A DNA stretch of 64,000 nucleotides from Paucibacter sp. PLA-PC-4 (GCF_026241155.1 NZ_JAPFGP010000005.1:124001-188000); one strand, 5' to 3'. Numbered from the stretch's first letter, positions 25,062 to 35,126 are shown. Translations and numbers: made by a program. Notes: generated from the sequence alone by a model not told the origin.

Positions 25062-25444
25062 AGCTGCTGCTGGACACGCATCTGCTGCTCTGGGCGGCCG
25101 GTGCGCCGCAGCGCTTGTCCGGTGAAGCCCGGGCCTTGCTTGAGGCCCCGGCCAACGAGTTGTTCTTCAGCGCGGCCAGCCTGTGGGAGATCGCCACCAA
25201 GCGCAGCTTGGGGCGGGAGGACTTTCAGTTGGATGCCCGGCTGCTGCGACGCGGCTTGCTGGACAACGGCTACAGCGACCTCGTAATCGGCAGCCAGCAT
25301 GCGGTGGCCATAGACACCTTGCCGCCGCTGCACAAGGACCCGTCCGGCCGACTGCTGATCGCGCAGGCCATGGTCGAGGGCATCACGCTGCTGACTTCCG
25401 ACGCGATGGCGGCACAGCATCCAGGGCCGGCACGCCAGCTTTGA
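25058..25444 (+). CDS. PIN-domain VapC-like toxin lacking a catalytic Asp
   Basis: A 128-residue PIN-domain protein starting at ATG 25058, overlapping the antitoxin stop. PIN toxins are Mg2+-dependent RNases that use three or four acidic residues. D6 (LLLDTHLLLWA), E44 (SLWEIATK) and D115 (LTSD) are present. The usual DPFDRLL motif reads KDPSGRLLIAQA, so position 97 is Gly in place of the conserved Asp. The other parts, including QHAVAIDTLPPLHKDP and the end PGPARQL, look normal and of full length. Loss of this Asp should abolish or sharply reduce RNase activity. The upstream antitoxin has a nonsense codon, so the pair looks disarmed. It converges with a second toxin gene 19 bases on. Confidence 0.85.
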   Translation: MKLLLDTHLLLWAAGAPQRLSGEARALLEAPANELFFSAASLWEIATKRSLGREDFQLDARLLRRGLLDNGYSDLVIGSQHAVAIDTLPPLHKDPSGRLLIAQAMVEGITLLTSDAMAAQHPGPARQL

Positions 25445-25463
25445 ACTCAGCGACGGGACGGTC

Positions 25464-25853
25464 TCAGCCTTCCACCCAGTTGGCCACTAGCAGCGCCTCG
25501 ACCCGCTCGAACTCGCGCGGATTGTTGGATACCAGCGTCAGCCCCTCGCTGCGCGCACGGGCGGCAATGTGCAAGTCGTTGACGCCGATGGGTTCGCCCT
25601 TCTTCTCCAGCGCACTAGGGATATTGCCGTAGTGTTCCGCCGCCTTGGCGCCGTAGCTGAGCACTTCCAAGCAACTGCAGCAGTCTTCAACCACGTCAAG
25701 GGCGCGCGAACTGGCCTGACTCTTGTGGGCCCTATGCAGCAGTTTGGCCACGGTGATCGAAGACACTGCCATCTGCCCTGCATGCTCATTGAAACGCGCC
25801 AGCGCAGTCAGTGGGCGTTGCTTGATCACATAGATGCAGATATTCGTGTCCAC
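25464..25853 (-). CDS. VapC-type PIN toxin with Glu-to-Lys change
   Basis: A 129-residue PIN-domain toxin of the VapC/MvpT type. D2 (MDTNICIYVIKQRP) and D93 (IGVNDLHIAA) of the active site remain. The normally invariant Glu in the SSxTxAELLHGAEKS-like region reads SSITVAKLLHRAHKS, so residue 37 is Lys (codon AAA, one transition from GAA). The GTG used here at 25853 is not the family start. Six codons upstream, in frame, CTG-AAG-CTG-CGC-TAC-CTG lies where the usual ATG would be, and CTG at 25871 overlaps the VapB stop as CTGA where ATGA would be expected. A single A-to-C change would account for it. Toxin expression and activity are both doubtful. Confidence 0.82.
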   Translation of the reverse strand: MDTNICIYVIKQRPLTALARFNEHAGQMAVSSITVAKLLHRAHKSQASSRALDVVEDCCSCLEVLSYGAKAAEHYGNIPSALEKKGEPIGVNDLHIAARARSEGLTLVSNNPREFERVEALLVANWVEG

Positions 25854-25867
25854 CAGGTAGCGCAGCT

Positions 25868-26101
25868 TCAGAGCGCCTCGCGCTCGGGCTGTACTTGGCT
25901 GGCACGCTCGGGCATGAAGTCTTCGGGGGCTTCAGGACCGTCCAAGAAGAAGCTGTCCCAAGACTGGCCGACCGGCGCAATGATGCGCTCACAGCCTCGG
26001 GCTCGCACCTCGACCTGCTTGACACCTTCGGGCAAGCGCAAATGCGCCGGCAAGCGAATCGCCTGGCTGCGGTTACTGGTAAATACCTTACTCCGGCTCA
26101 T
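25868..26101 (-). CDS. VapB-type antitoxin
   Basis: A 77-residue SpoVT/AbrB-fold antitoxin. The start at 26101 gives MSRSKVFTSNRSQAIRLPAH, the typical swapped-hairpin DNA-binding domain; a 9-residue in-frame extension upstream is not conserved. The C-terminal part (SWDSFFLDGPEAPEDFMPER) matches the toxin-wrapping region of VapB proteins. It directly precedes the VapC gene with a stop/start overlap. The frame looks intact, in contrast to its toxin. VapB normally represses its own operon and inhibits VapC. Confidence 0.88.
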   Translation of the reverse strand: MSRSKVFTSNRSQAIRLPAHLRLPEGVKQVEVRARGCERIIAPVGQSWDSFFLDGPEAPEDFMPERASQVQPEREAL

Positions 26102-26152
26102 CGTGCCATTTCCGATGGGATATGGCACGAGTGTTTGCCAAAAACCAAGGCA

Positions 26153-26926
26153 TCAGAGCGCAATCACCTGCCCCGCCCTCAGCGCACTGATCCGATGCGG
26201 GCTGCTCAAGGTGCCGATCTCGCTCATTACCGCGTCCATCTCGCCGGGCTTGATGTGGGTGATGTGGACTTCGACGCTGCCGGCCAGCTGGGCCAGTTCG
26301 CGGCCCAGCGCCGTCGGGCAGAGATGTCGACTGATGCGCGCGAGTTGGCGCTCGTCGTCGCCAAAAGCGGTTTCGATCACCAGATGGGCAACCTTGATTT
26401 CGGACAGGCGTTGCCACAGGGCCGGATTGGGGCCGGTGTCACCGGTGTAGACCCAGTGGCCGGCGGGTGAATCGACCGCGAAACCGACCGCCGGTACCGT
26501 GTGCTCGGCATTCAGCACCTCGATCTCGCGACCGCCCAGGCTCAGGTGCTGGCCGATCTCGAAAGGGTGCAGGCTCAGCACCGGATGCTCGGCGCTGGGC
26601 AGGCGGGTGAAGTCGGGCCAGATCACACCATTGAAGATGTGCTGGCGCAGCGCGTCCAGCGTGGCTGCGAGCGCGTGGACCTGGATCGGCGGACGGCCGG
26701 CCTGGGCGCGCAGGCGCAACACGGTGTCGGCCAGCAGGCCGACGGCCAGGATGTGGTCCAGATGCGAGTGACTGACCAGGATGTGGTCGATGCGAGCCAA
26801 GGCGTCCAGGCCGAGGTCACCGACGCCGGTGCCAGCGTCGATCAGGATGTCGTCGTCGAGCAGGAAGGCGCTGGTCTTGTAGCCTGCTGCAATGGCGCCG
26901 GAGCAGCCCAGGACATGTATGTTCAT
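26153..26926 (-). CDS. cpdP: Class II cyclic-nucleotide phosphodiesterase (MBL fold)
   Basis: A 257-residue metallo-beta-lactamase-fold protein similar to bacterial class II 3',5'-cyclic nucleotide phosphodiesterases. It starts at 26926 (MNIHVLGCSGAIAAGYKTSAF); an alternative GTG at 26950 would sit inside a hairpin. The dizinc motif is HSHLDH (53-58), followed by LNAEHTVPAVGFAV, VYTGDTG and the ITHIKPGEMD near the end. The likely reaction is hydrolysis of cAMP or cGMP. It follows the STPK-PP2C-FHA genes in the same direction with a 186-base gap that includes a strong inverted repeat, which suggests separate control. The symbol is by similarity only. Confidence 0.85.
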   Translation of the reverse strand: MNIHVLGCSGAIAAGYKTSAFLLDDDILIDAGTGVGDLGLDALARIDHILVSHSHLDHILAVGLLADTVLRLRAQAGRPPIQVHALAATLDALRQHIFNGVIWPDFTRLPSAEHPVLSLHPFEIGQHLSLGGREIEVLNAEHTVPAVGFAVDSPAGHWVYTGDTGPNPALWQRLSEIKVAHLVIETAFGDDERQLARISRHLCPTALGRELAQLAGSVEVHITHIKPGEMDAVMSEIGTLSSPHRISALRAGQVIAL

Positions 26927-26938
26927 GCGTCGGAGTCG

Positions 26939-26970
26939 GAGATGGCGCACGAGATTGTGGGCGCCATCTC
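26939..26970 (-). promoter_or_regulatory. Perfect inverted repeat just upstream of the phosphodiesterase start
   Basis: A 10-bp perfect inverted repeat, GAGATGGCGC-N12-GCGCCATCTC, ends 13 bases before the phosphodiesterase ATG. There is no T-tract on the minus strand, so it is a poor intrinsic terminator. In the RNA it would hide the ribosome-binding region; as DNA it could be a protein-binding site. Both are inferences. Confidence 0.5.
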
Positions 26971-27112
26971 AATTTACGCGCGCCGAGCAGCCCTGCCTAG
27001 CTGCGTAGTTCGCGTTTCTCAGCCGATCAGGGGACGGCTGCGACGATGTCGGGCGGCGGCGTGATTTGCTGCACGGCGGGCGGGCCTGAGCTGCCGGTTT
27101 CAGCCGCCGGGT

Positions 27113-27775
27113 TCAGAGACCAGCCTGGACAAACTGCATCTGGGTGCCGGCCAACTCGATCACATCGCCGCTTTTCAGGGCAACCGATTCACCGACCAGG
27201 GGGATGCCGTTGACGCTGGGGCGGGCGCCGCCCTCCACATGGGCGAACACATAGCCGCTGGGGCGCTTGGTGATAGAGGCCACCTGGACGCCGGGCTTGC
27301 CAACCGTGGTGACGACCTTGGTCAGGCTGACCTCCCGGCCGGCGGCCGCGCCGGTCAGCACCTTGATCGTCGCCGGCATCGCGGTACTTGCGGGCAAGCC
27401 CAGGGCGCCGAAGGACGAAGGCAGACCGAAACCGCTGGGCACGGCGGAGCCGGGCTTGAGGATCATGGTCTTTTCGTAGTCAACGCTGTCTTCCAGCAGG
27501 AACTTGATCTTGTACTTGCCGATCTCGACGACGTCGCTGTTGCTGAGCAACTGCTTCTTGATCGCCTTGCCGTTGATATACGTGCCGTTGGTGGAGTTCA
27601 GGTCTTCGATGAACACGTCGACGCCCACCATCTGCAGCACGGCATGCTCACCGCTGACCGCCAGATTGTCGATCACGATGTCGTTGTAAGGCCGCCGCCC
27701 CAGGGTGGTCTTGTCCTTGGTGATCTGCACCTCCTTGATCACCACCCCATCGAGCGAAACCACCAGCTTGCCCAT
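27113..27775 (-). CDS. FHA-domain protein (tandem FHA-like)
   Basis: A 220-residue phosphothreonine-binding adaptor. The start at 27775 gives MGKLVVSLDGVVIKEV; a 20-residue in-frame extension upstream is not conserved. The first FHA domain (about 10-100) has the canonical residues TLGRRPYNDI, SGEHAVLQ and NSTNGTYING. After a Gly/Pro-rich linker a second FHA-like domain (about 135-220) keeps TTVGKPG and SVNGIPL but lacks the Arg and Ser-x-x-His pattern, so it is probably non-binding. It lies downstream of PP2C and Ser/Thr kinase genes and likely recruits kinase substrates. The threonine in its own linker could be a kinase target. Confidence 0.92.
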   Translation of the reverse strand: MGKLVVSLDGVVIKEVQITKDKTTLGRRPYNDIVIDNLAVSGEHAVLQMVGVDVFIEDLNSTNGTYINGKAIKKQLLSNSDVVEIGKYKIKFLLEDSVDYEKTMILKPGSAVPSGFGLPSSFGALGLPASTAMPATIKVLTGAAAGREVSLTKVVTTVGKPGVQVASITKRPSGYVFAHVEGGARPSVNGIPLVGESVALKSGDVIELAGTQMQFVQAGL

Positions 27776-27847
27776 GCTTGACCTCAAGTCCTGTTGTCTG
27801 TTTTGCGTGCCGGCCGGCCGCTCCAAGCCGCCCATTCGGACCCGACC

Positions 27848-28636
27848 CTATTTACGACCGAAGGGCCACCATGTCCGGCCAGCCGTCCGGACTGGACCCT
27901 CGGCGCGGGCCAACACAATCGCAATATTATCCTTGCCGCCCATGTCGTTAGCCGCATCAATCAAGGCTTGAGCCGCTTCCGACAGCGAAGGGTGGCTTAA
28001 GAGCAACTGAGCAAGCGCGTCGTCGTCCAGCATATCGGAGAGTCCGTCCGAGCACAGCAGGAACAGATCGCCCGGCTGAACCTCATGCTGATGCAGCTCG
28101 AGCATCACCGTATCCTCGACGCCCACCGCTCGGGTCACCAGATTGCGATTGTTGGAATAGGCGGCCTCTTCGGGGGTCAGCAAGCCGGCATCGAGCTGCT
28201 CCTGCAGCAGCGAATGGTCGCGGGTCAGCTGGCTCAGCTGACCGTTGCGCAAACGGTAGGCGCGAGAATCGCCGACATGACCCAGCAGCAGGCCCTCGTC
28301 GCGGAAAACGGCCAGCACCAGGGTCGTGCCCATGCCGGCGTAGCGCGGATTGGTGTTGGCCGCGTTGAAAATGGCGCGATTGGCGTTGTCCACACAGATG
28401 TCCATCGCCCGCTTCACGTCGGCAGCGGTAGCCTTGTTGCTCGTTTCCTTGAGCCACCTGCCCAGCTCGGCCGTAATGAAGGACGTCAGCATCTGGCTGG
28501 CGACCTCGCCGGCGTTGTAGCCTCCCATGCCGTCGGCCAGTACGGCCAAGCTCACGGCCGGGTCCAGAGCCACCGAGTCTTCGTTATTGTCGCGGGCGCG
28601 GCCGACATCGGTAGCGCTGAAGATCTCCACGGTCAT
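27848..28636 (-). CDS. PP2C-family protein serine/threonine phosphatase
   Basis: A 262-residue soluble PPM/PP2C phosphatase that would oppose the adjacent kinase. Metal-ligand motifs are all present: NNEDS and LADGMGGYNAGEVAS in motifs I-II, GHVGDSRAYR, LLCSDGLSDML and the final KDNIAIVLA. The C-terminus ends in a short Trp/Pro tail (WWPFGRK). It starts at 28636, 26 bases after the kinase stop, and is followed by the FHA gene. The catalytic site is complete, so activity is likely. Confidence 0.95.
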   Translation of the reverse strand: MTVEIFSATDVGRARDNNEDSVALDPAVSLAVLADGMGGYNAGEVASQMLTSFITAELGRWLKETSNKATAADVKRAMDICVDNANRAIFNAANTNPRYAGMGTTLVLAVFRDEGLLLGHVGDSRAYRLRNGQLSQLTRDHSLLQEQLDAGLLTPEEAAYSNNRNLVTRAVGVEDTVMLELHQHEVQPGDLFLLCSDGLSDMLDDDALAQLLLSHPSLSEAAQALIDAANDMGGKDNIAIVLARAEGPVRTAGRTWWPFGRK

Positions 28637-28662
28637 GGGCGGGCTGGGCTGTGTCGCTTAGG

Positions 28663-29718
28663 TCAGGGATTTTGCCCCGGTTCCTGGGGGTTCAGACGCA
28701 ATGTTTGCGCGAACGGGTCGGCGGCCGTGAAATCCTCGCGGACCGGCGGGCCTGCCAGATCATCCACCGGCAGCTGGGCCAACACCGTCTCCAGGTCCTG
28801 GGCGAACAGCTCGCCGCTTCGGTAGCGCAGCTCGGGGCGCTTTTCCAGCGCCAGCGCCAGCACCAGCGCCAGCGATTCGGGCAGCTCAGGTCTGTGGTGG
28901 CGCACATCGGGGGGCGCCTGGTTGGCGATCTGGTACATCAGCTGGGCCATCGAGTCCGACTGGTGCGGCAGCTGGCCGGTCAGCAGCTGATAGAGCAGTG
29001 CGCCCAGCGAATACAGGTCGCTGCGTCCGTCGACCTGCAGCCCCGCGAGTTGCTCGGGCGACATGAAAGAGGGGGTGCCCAGCACCAGGCCGGTGCGGGT
29101 GCGGCTGCCGTCAGCAATGCGGGCAATGCCGAAATCCATGATCTTCAGCGTTGCGCTGTCGCGGTCCAGCATCACATTGGAGGGCTTGATGTCGCGGTGC
29201 ACCACGCCCTGGCTGTGCGCAAAGGCCAGCGCACGGGCCAGCCGTATGGCCAGTGCGAGCACCTCGCGCACCGGCAGCAGCGCGCCCGCGCGGGTGAAGT
29301 GGCTCAGGTCCTGTCCCTGCACATACTCCATCGCGATCCAGGCGTCCTGGCCAGTCGGGCCGGCGTCGAGCACCTGCAGGATGTCAGGGTGGGCCAGATG
29401 GCCGGCGGCGCGGGCCTCGCGCATGAAGCGCCGGCGCACATCGATCAGGTCCTCGGCCGCAAACTCCCGCTGCAAAGCCAGTCGCTTGATGGCCACCTGA
29501 CGGCCGCTGGCCCGCTCGGTGGCCAGGTGCACGACGGCCATCGCACCGCGGCCCAGCTCGGCACCGATCTCATAGCTGTCGAGGCTGGCGCCGCTGTCGG
29601 TCTGGAAATGCTGGGGCTGGGTGCTGGGCAGCGTGCTGGGCTCGGTGACGCTGTCGCCTGGGCTGCCCGGCTCGGCCTTGCGGCCCAGCATGCGCTTCCA
29701 GAAGCCGGGCGCAGCCAT
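28663..29718 (-). CDS. Serine/threonine protein kinase
   Basis: A 351-residue Hanks-type kinase without a membrane segment. A 45-residue N-terminal tail rich in Ser/Thr/Pro is followed by the kinase domain (about 48-310). The key residues are the glycine loop LGRGAMAVVHLA, K78 (VAIKRL), the catalytic HRDIKPSN (D176), DFG (195-197) and SPE at 220-222. A short C-terminal tail (DPFAQTLRLNPQEPG) may be regulatory. It is first in a kinase-phosphatase-FHA set. The catalytic site is intact; substrates are unknown. Confidence 0.95.
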   Translation of the reverse strand: MAAPGFWKRMLGRKAEPGSPGDSVTEPSTLPSTQPQHFQTDSGASLDSYEIGAELGRGAMAVVHLATERASGRQVAIKRLALQREFAAEDLIDVRRRFMREARAAGHLAHPDILQVLDAGPTGQDAWIAMEYVQGQDLSHFTRAGALLPVREVLALAIRLARALAFAHSQGVVHRDIKPSNVMLDRDSATLKIMDFGIARIADGSRTRTGLVLGTPSFMSPEQLAGLQVDGRSDLYSLGALLYQLLTGQLPHQSDSMAQLMYQIANQAPPDVRHHRPELPESLALVLALALEKRPELRYRSGELFAQDLETVLAQLPVDDLAGPPVREDFTAADPFAQTLRLNPQEPGQNP

Positions 29719-29732
29719 CTCTTACCTGAGCC

Positions 29733-30461
29733 TCAGGCGGCCTTGCTGCGCATGGCCATGGCCTTGCCGAACAGCAAGACCAGCAGCGCACCTGCCACGC
29801 CGCAGCCGTAGTACAGCGCTGGCAGAACCTCGGTCGAGCCCGGCTTGTCGCCGGCCTGGGTCGGCACCCAGTTGGCCAGCGCCGGGTCGCCCACCATCAT
29901 CGTGCCGGCAATCCAGCCCAGGAGCATCGCACCCAAGGTGATAACCATCGGGAAGCGGTCCATCAGCTTGATCACCAATTGGCTGCCCCAGACGATGATG
30001 GGGATCGAGACGAGCAAGCCGAAGATCACCAGCGGCATCTGGTGATCCCCGCCCGCGCCTTCGGCGGCACCGGCGATCGCGATCACATTGTCCAGACTCA
30101 TCACGAAGTCGGCCACGATGACGGTCTTGACCGCCGCCCACAGCTTGTCGCTGGCCTGGATATTGGCATGCTCATCGTCATGCTCGGGCATCAGCAGCTT
30201 CATACCGATCCACAGCAGCAAGATGCCGCCGACCAGCTTCAAGAAAGGCAGCTTCAGCAGGGTCAGTGCGAAGAAGATCAGGATGACGCGCAGCACGATG
30301 GCGCCGGCCGTGCCCCACATGATGCCTTTACGACGCTGTGCGTCGGGCAGCTTGCGGCAGGCCAGCGCGATCACCACCGCGTTGTCGCCGCCAAGCAGGA
30401 TGTCGATCATGATGATCTGGCCGACGGCGAGCCAGAACTCGGGACTGGTGAGCATGTCCAT
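29733..30461 (-). CDS. TerC/YjbE family integral membrane protein
   Basis: A 242-residue protein with about seven membrane helices of the TerC superfamily. The hallmark DILLGGDNAVVIALA is in the first helix pair, with the mirrored SLDNVIAIAG in the second half. The conserved Asp residues in these helices are thought to act in metal (Mn2+) efflux. The start at 30461 (MDMLTSPEFWLAVGQ) is preferred to an upstream in-frame start. It follows the kinase gene by 14 bases in the opposite sense of reading order (same strand, upstream), so it is the first gene of the kinase block and may be co-transcribed. Substrate not proven. Confidence 0.88.
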   Translation of the reverse strand: MDMLTSPEFWLAVGQIIMIDILLGGDNAVVIALACRKLPDAQRRKGIMWGTAGAIVLRVILIFFALTLLKLPFLKLVGGILLLWIGMKLLMPEHDDEHANIQASDKLWAAVKTVIVADFVMSLDNVIAIAGAAEGAGGDHQMPLVIFGLLVSIPIIVWGSQLVIKLMDRFPMVITLGAMLLGWIAGTMMVGDPALANWVPTQAGDKPGSTEVLPALYYGCGVAGALLVLLFGKAMAMRSKAA

Positions 30462-30548
30462 GGGTATTTGCTTTGTTGGGTGTTCTGCGGCCTGCACAGA
30501 AACGGTGAGCGACTATAACGAGGCCGGCCGGATCGCTGCCGGAAAACG

Positions 30549-30573
30549 AAAAAGGGGCTGTCGCCCCTTTTTT
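30549..30573 (-). terminator. Rho-independent terminator after sucD
   Basis: A GC-rich stem GGGGC/GCCCC with a TGTC loop, extended by A/T pairs on both sides (AAAAA and TTTTT). T-runs follow the stem on both strands. It lies about 105 bases after the sucD stop on the minus strand and should end the sucCD transcript. It is potentially bidirectional. Confidence 0.82.
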
Positions 30574-30676
30574 CTCAGTCCGGCCGCTCGGGCTGCTGCT
30601 GAATTGTGCGATGCCACGCCCCCCTGGCTCGATGCGTGGAATTACGCATTTGCGAGGGCAGCCGTGGCTGCCGCCC

Positions 30677-31570
30677 TTACAGCAAGGCCTTGAGCAGCTT
30701 GGCCATTTCCGACGGATTACGTGTGATCGTGAAGCCCGACTCTTCCATGATAGCGAGCTTGGCGTCGGCCGTGTCGGCACCACCGGAGATCAGCGCGCCG
30801 GCATGGCCCATGCGCTTGCCCGGAGGGGCGGTGACGCCTGCGATGAAACCGACGATCGGCTTCTTCATGTTCAGCTTGCACCAACGGGCGGCTTCGGCCT
30901 CGTCCGGGCCGCCGATCTCGCCAATCATGATGACGGCGTCGGTGTCCGGATCGTCGTTGAAGGCCTTCATCACGTCGATGTGCTTCAGACCGTTGATCGG
31001 GTCGCCACCGATGCCGACGGCCGACGATTGGCCCAGGCCGATTTCGGTCAGCTGCGCCACGGCTTCATAGGTCAGCGTGCCCGAGCGGGACACGACGCCG
31101 ATACGGCCCTTGCGGTGGATGTGGCCGGGCATGATGCCGATCTTGATTTCTTCGGGCGTGATCAGGCCAGGGCAGTTGGGGCCCAGCAGCAGGGTGCGCT
31201 TGCCACCGGCGGCTTCCTTGGCCTTCATTTTGTTGCGCACTTCCAGCATGTCCTTGACGGGGATGCCTTCGGTGATGCAAATCGCCAGATCCAGATCGGC
31301 TTCGACAGCTTCCCAGATCGCAGCAGCGGCGCCGGCGGGCGGCACATAGATCACCGACACGGTGGCGCCGGTCTGGCCGGCGGCTTCCTTGACGGTGGCG
31401 TAGATTGGGATGTCGGAGAACTTCTCGCCGGCCTTCTTCGGGTTCACACCGGCGACGAAGGCGTTCTTGCCGTTGGCATAGGCTTGGCAACCGAGCGTGT
31501 GGAACTGACCGGTCTTGCCCGTGATGCCCTGGGTGATGACCTTGGTGTCTTTGTTGATGTAGATCGACAT
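30677..31570 (-). CDS. sucD: Succinyl-CoA ligase (ADP-forming) subunit alpha
   Basis: The 297-residue alpha subunit of succinyl-CoA synthetase in the TCA cycle. It starts at 31570 (MSIYINKDTKVITQGITGKT), with an AGGAAAG Shine-Dalgarno upstream. CoA-binding (GITGKTGQFHT), the LGPNCPGLITPEE motif and the phospho-His in RMGHAGALISGG are all present. It is 20 bases downstream of sucC, in the usual order. A longer in-frame reading upstream is not the gene start. A terminator hairpin follows. Confidence 0.97.
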   Translation of the reverse strand: MSIYINKDTKVITQGITGKTGQFHTLGCQAYANGKNAFVAGVNPKKAGEKFSDIPIYATVKEAAGQTGATVSVIYVPPAGAAAAIWEAVEADLDLAICITEGIPVKDMLEVRNKMKAKEAAGGKRTLLLGPNCPGLITPEEIKIGIMPGHIHRKGRIGVVSRSGTLTYEAVAQLTEIGLGQSSAVGIGGDPINGLKHIDVMKAFNDDPDTDAVIMIGEIGGPDEAEAARWCKLNMKKPIVGFIAGVTAPPGKRMGHAGALISGGADTADAKLAIMEESGFTITRNPSEMAKLLKALL

Positions 31571-31590
31571 GATTTCTTTCCTAGAGGGCT

Positions 31591-32751
<1,161 letters not shown>

Positions 32752-32774
32752 AGGGGTCTCGCTTCTTGGAAAAG

Positions 32775-33377
32775 TCAGGATGAGGAAGCCGCAGGCAGCG
32801 TGGCGGCGCCGGCAGCACAGGCTGCCTGACCGTCGCGATACCAGCGAGGGTAATGGGTGCGCACGACCGCGCCGTCGCGGCGCAAGGCATGGCATTTGTC
32901 GAGCTGAAATGGCGGCTGGCCCGAACCATCGCCCTCGCGGGTGTCGATCACGAGGCCGGCAAAGGCCTGGATCACCGCGGTCGGCAGGATCTGGCACAGC
33001 TCGGTCAGATGGGTGCAGCCCCGGGTGCCGGCCAGACGCTCTTTGACGCCAAGCCGGAATCCTTTGAGCAGATTCAGACCAACCAGGCGCGCATAGGCAT
33101 CGTCATGCTGGTCGCAGGCGCCGGGATAGGGCATCCAGCGCGTCTGCGAGCCGGCCTCATGGATTGTCAACTCGGTATCGATGACCAGCTGCAGCACCAT
33201 GTCATGGATGGGCTCTCCGGCATGGCGGGTGCCCCCGGCCATGGGGATATCGCGTGTCTTGGTGTCGCTCAGCGTGGCCTCAACCTCGTAGAGCCCGTCG
33301 TCGCGCGCATAGACCTGCACATCGAGAGCTCGACGGTGCAGCAGACGGCGCGCAGTGGAGGGGTTGAGCAAGGACAT
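32775..33377 (-). CDS. DUF2889 domain-containing protein
   Basis: A 200-residue soluble protein. The start at 33377 gives [20 protein letters not shown]; 28 upstream in-frame residues are not conserved. The DUF2889 core includes [50 protein letters not shown] and the C-terminal [20 protein letters not shown]. The function is unknown. It lies between recX and sucC in the same direction, an arrangement I associate with Burkholderiales genomes. Confidence 0.85.
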   Translation of the reverse strand: MSLLNPSTARRLLHRRALDVQVYARDDGLYEVEATLSDTKTRDIPMAGGTRHAGEPIHDMVLQLVIDTELTIHEAGSQTRWMPYPGACDQHDDAYARLVGLNLLKGFRLGVKERLAGTRGCTHLTELCQILPTAVIQAFAGLVIDTREGDGSGQPPFQLDKCHALRRDGAVVRTHYPRWYRDGQAACAAGAATLPAASSS

Positions 33378-33500
33378 GGGGCGCTGGACAAACACGGACG
33401 CACAAAAACGGGCCCGCAGGCCCCAATTGTGGCTGCGAGCAGGCTTTGCACAGTCCGGCAATGTAGCATGCTGCGCTGCCGCAAGCCTGTCGACAAGCTG

Positions 33501-33995
33501 TCAGGGGGTCTGCGGCGCCTCCGAAATCTGGCGCAGCACCCGCCGCACGACATCGGCCGAGAAACCCCGCGCCAGCAGAAAACGGGTCTGCTTGGCACGG
33601 CCTCCGGCGTCCTCGGCCGGGCTGCCGAATTTGCGCTGCCAGATCGCTTGCGCGCGCTCGAACTCGCTGTCCTTGAGTCGCGCCTGGCTGTCGGCGCTCA
33701 GGCTCAACCCGTGCTGGGCCAACTCCTGCTGGATGCGCAAGTGGCCATAGCGCTGGGCGCGGGCATGGATGCGTGACTCGACGAAACGTTCCTCGCTGAG
33801 ATAGCCCTGGGCCAGCAGCCAGACCAGCAAATCGTCAACCTCTGTCTCGATCTCTGCGACCTCGACCGCCTCGGCACCGGCGGCGTCGCGCTGCGCCCGG
33901 GCAATACGCAGCAACTTGCGGCGCAACTCGCTGCGGCTGTGCTCACGCTGCGCCAGCAGCGTGATGGCACGCATCTTCAGGGACAAGGGTTTCAT
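33501..33995 (-). CDS. recX: Regulatory protein RecX
   Basis: A 164-residue RecX, an inhibitor or modulator of RecA filaments. It starts MKPLSLKMRAITLLAQREHS, with the helix-rich three-repeat pattern (SRSELRRKL, LSEERFVESRIHARA, RYGHLRIQQEL). The C-terminal repeat ARGFSADVVRRVLRQ is typical. It starts 35 bases after the recA stop, the conserved recA-recX order, and is probably expressed from the LexA-controlled recA promoter. Confidence 0.93.
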   Translation of the reverse strand: MKPLSLKMRAITLLAQREHSRSELRRKLLRIARAQRDAAGAEAVEVAEIETEVDDLLVWLLAQGYLSEERFVESRIHARAQRYGHLRIQQELAQHGLSLSADSQARLKDSEFERAQAIWQRKFGSPAEDAGGRAKQTRFLLARGFSADVVRRVLRQISEAPQTP

Positions 33996-34030
33996 TGCAA
34001 GCCGGCGTCAGGCGCTCGCCCCAGCGGGCA

Positions 34031-35071
<1,041 letters not shown>

Positions 35072-35110
35072 GTTTTTCTCCTGTTGAGGCTGGGCGCATT
35101 ATGGCGCAAT

Positions 35111-35126
35111 CTGTATATTCGTACAG
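35111..35126. promoter_or_regulatory. LexA (SOS) box of recA
   Basis: CTGTATATTCGTACAG is a perfect CTGT-N8-ACAG SOS box, 40 bases before the recA ATG, with AT-rich centre and flanking TA at one side as in the gammaproteobacterial/betaproteobacterial consensus. It should be bound by LexA and relieve repression after DNA damage. A lexA gene is not in the window. Confidence 0.93.

Noticed and set aside
18927-26128. Insertion sequence or integron as origin of the toxin-type cluster
   Set aside because: No transposase, integrase, terminal inverted repeat pair or direct repeat was seen at the edges. The cluster may still be transferred DNA, but the sequence gives no mobile element.
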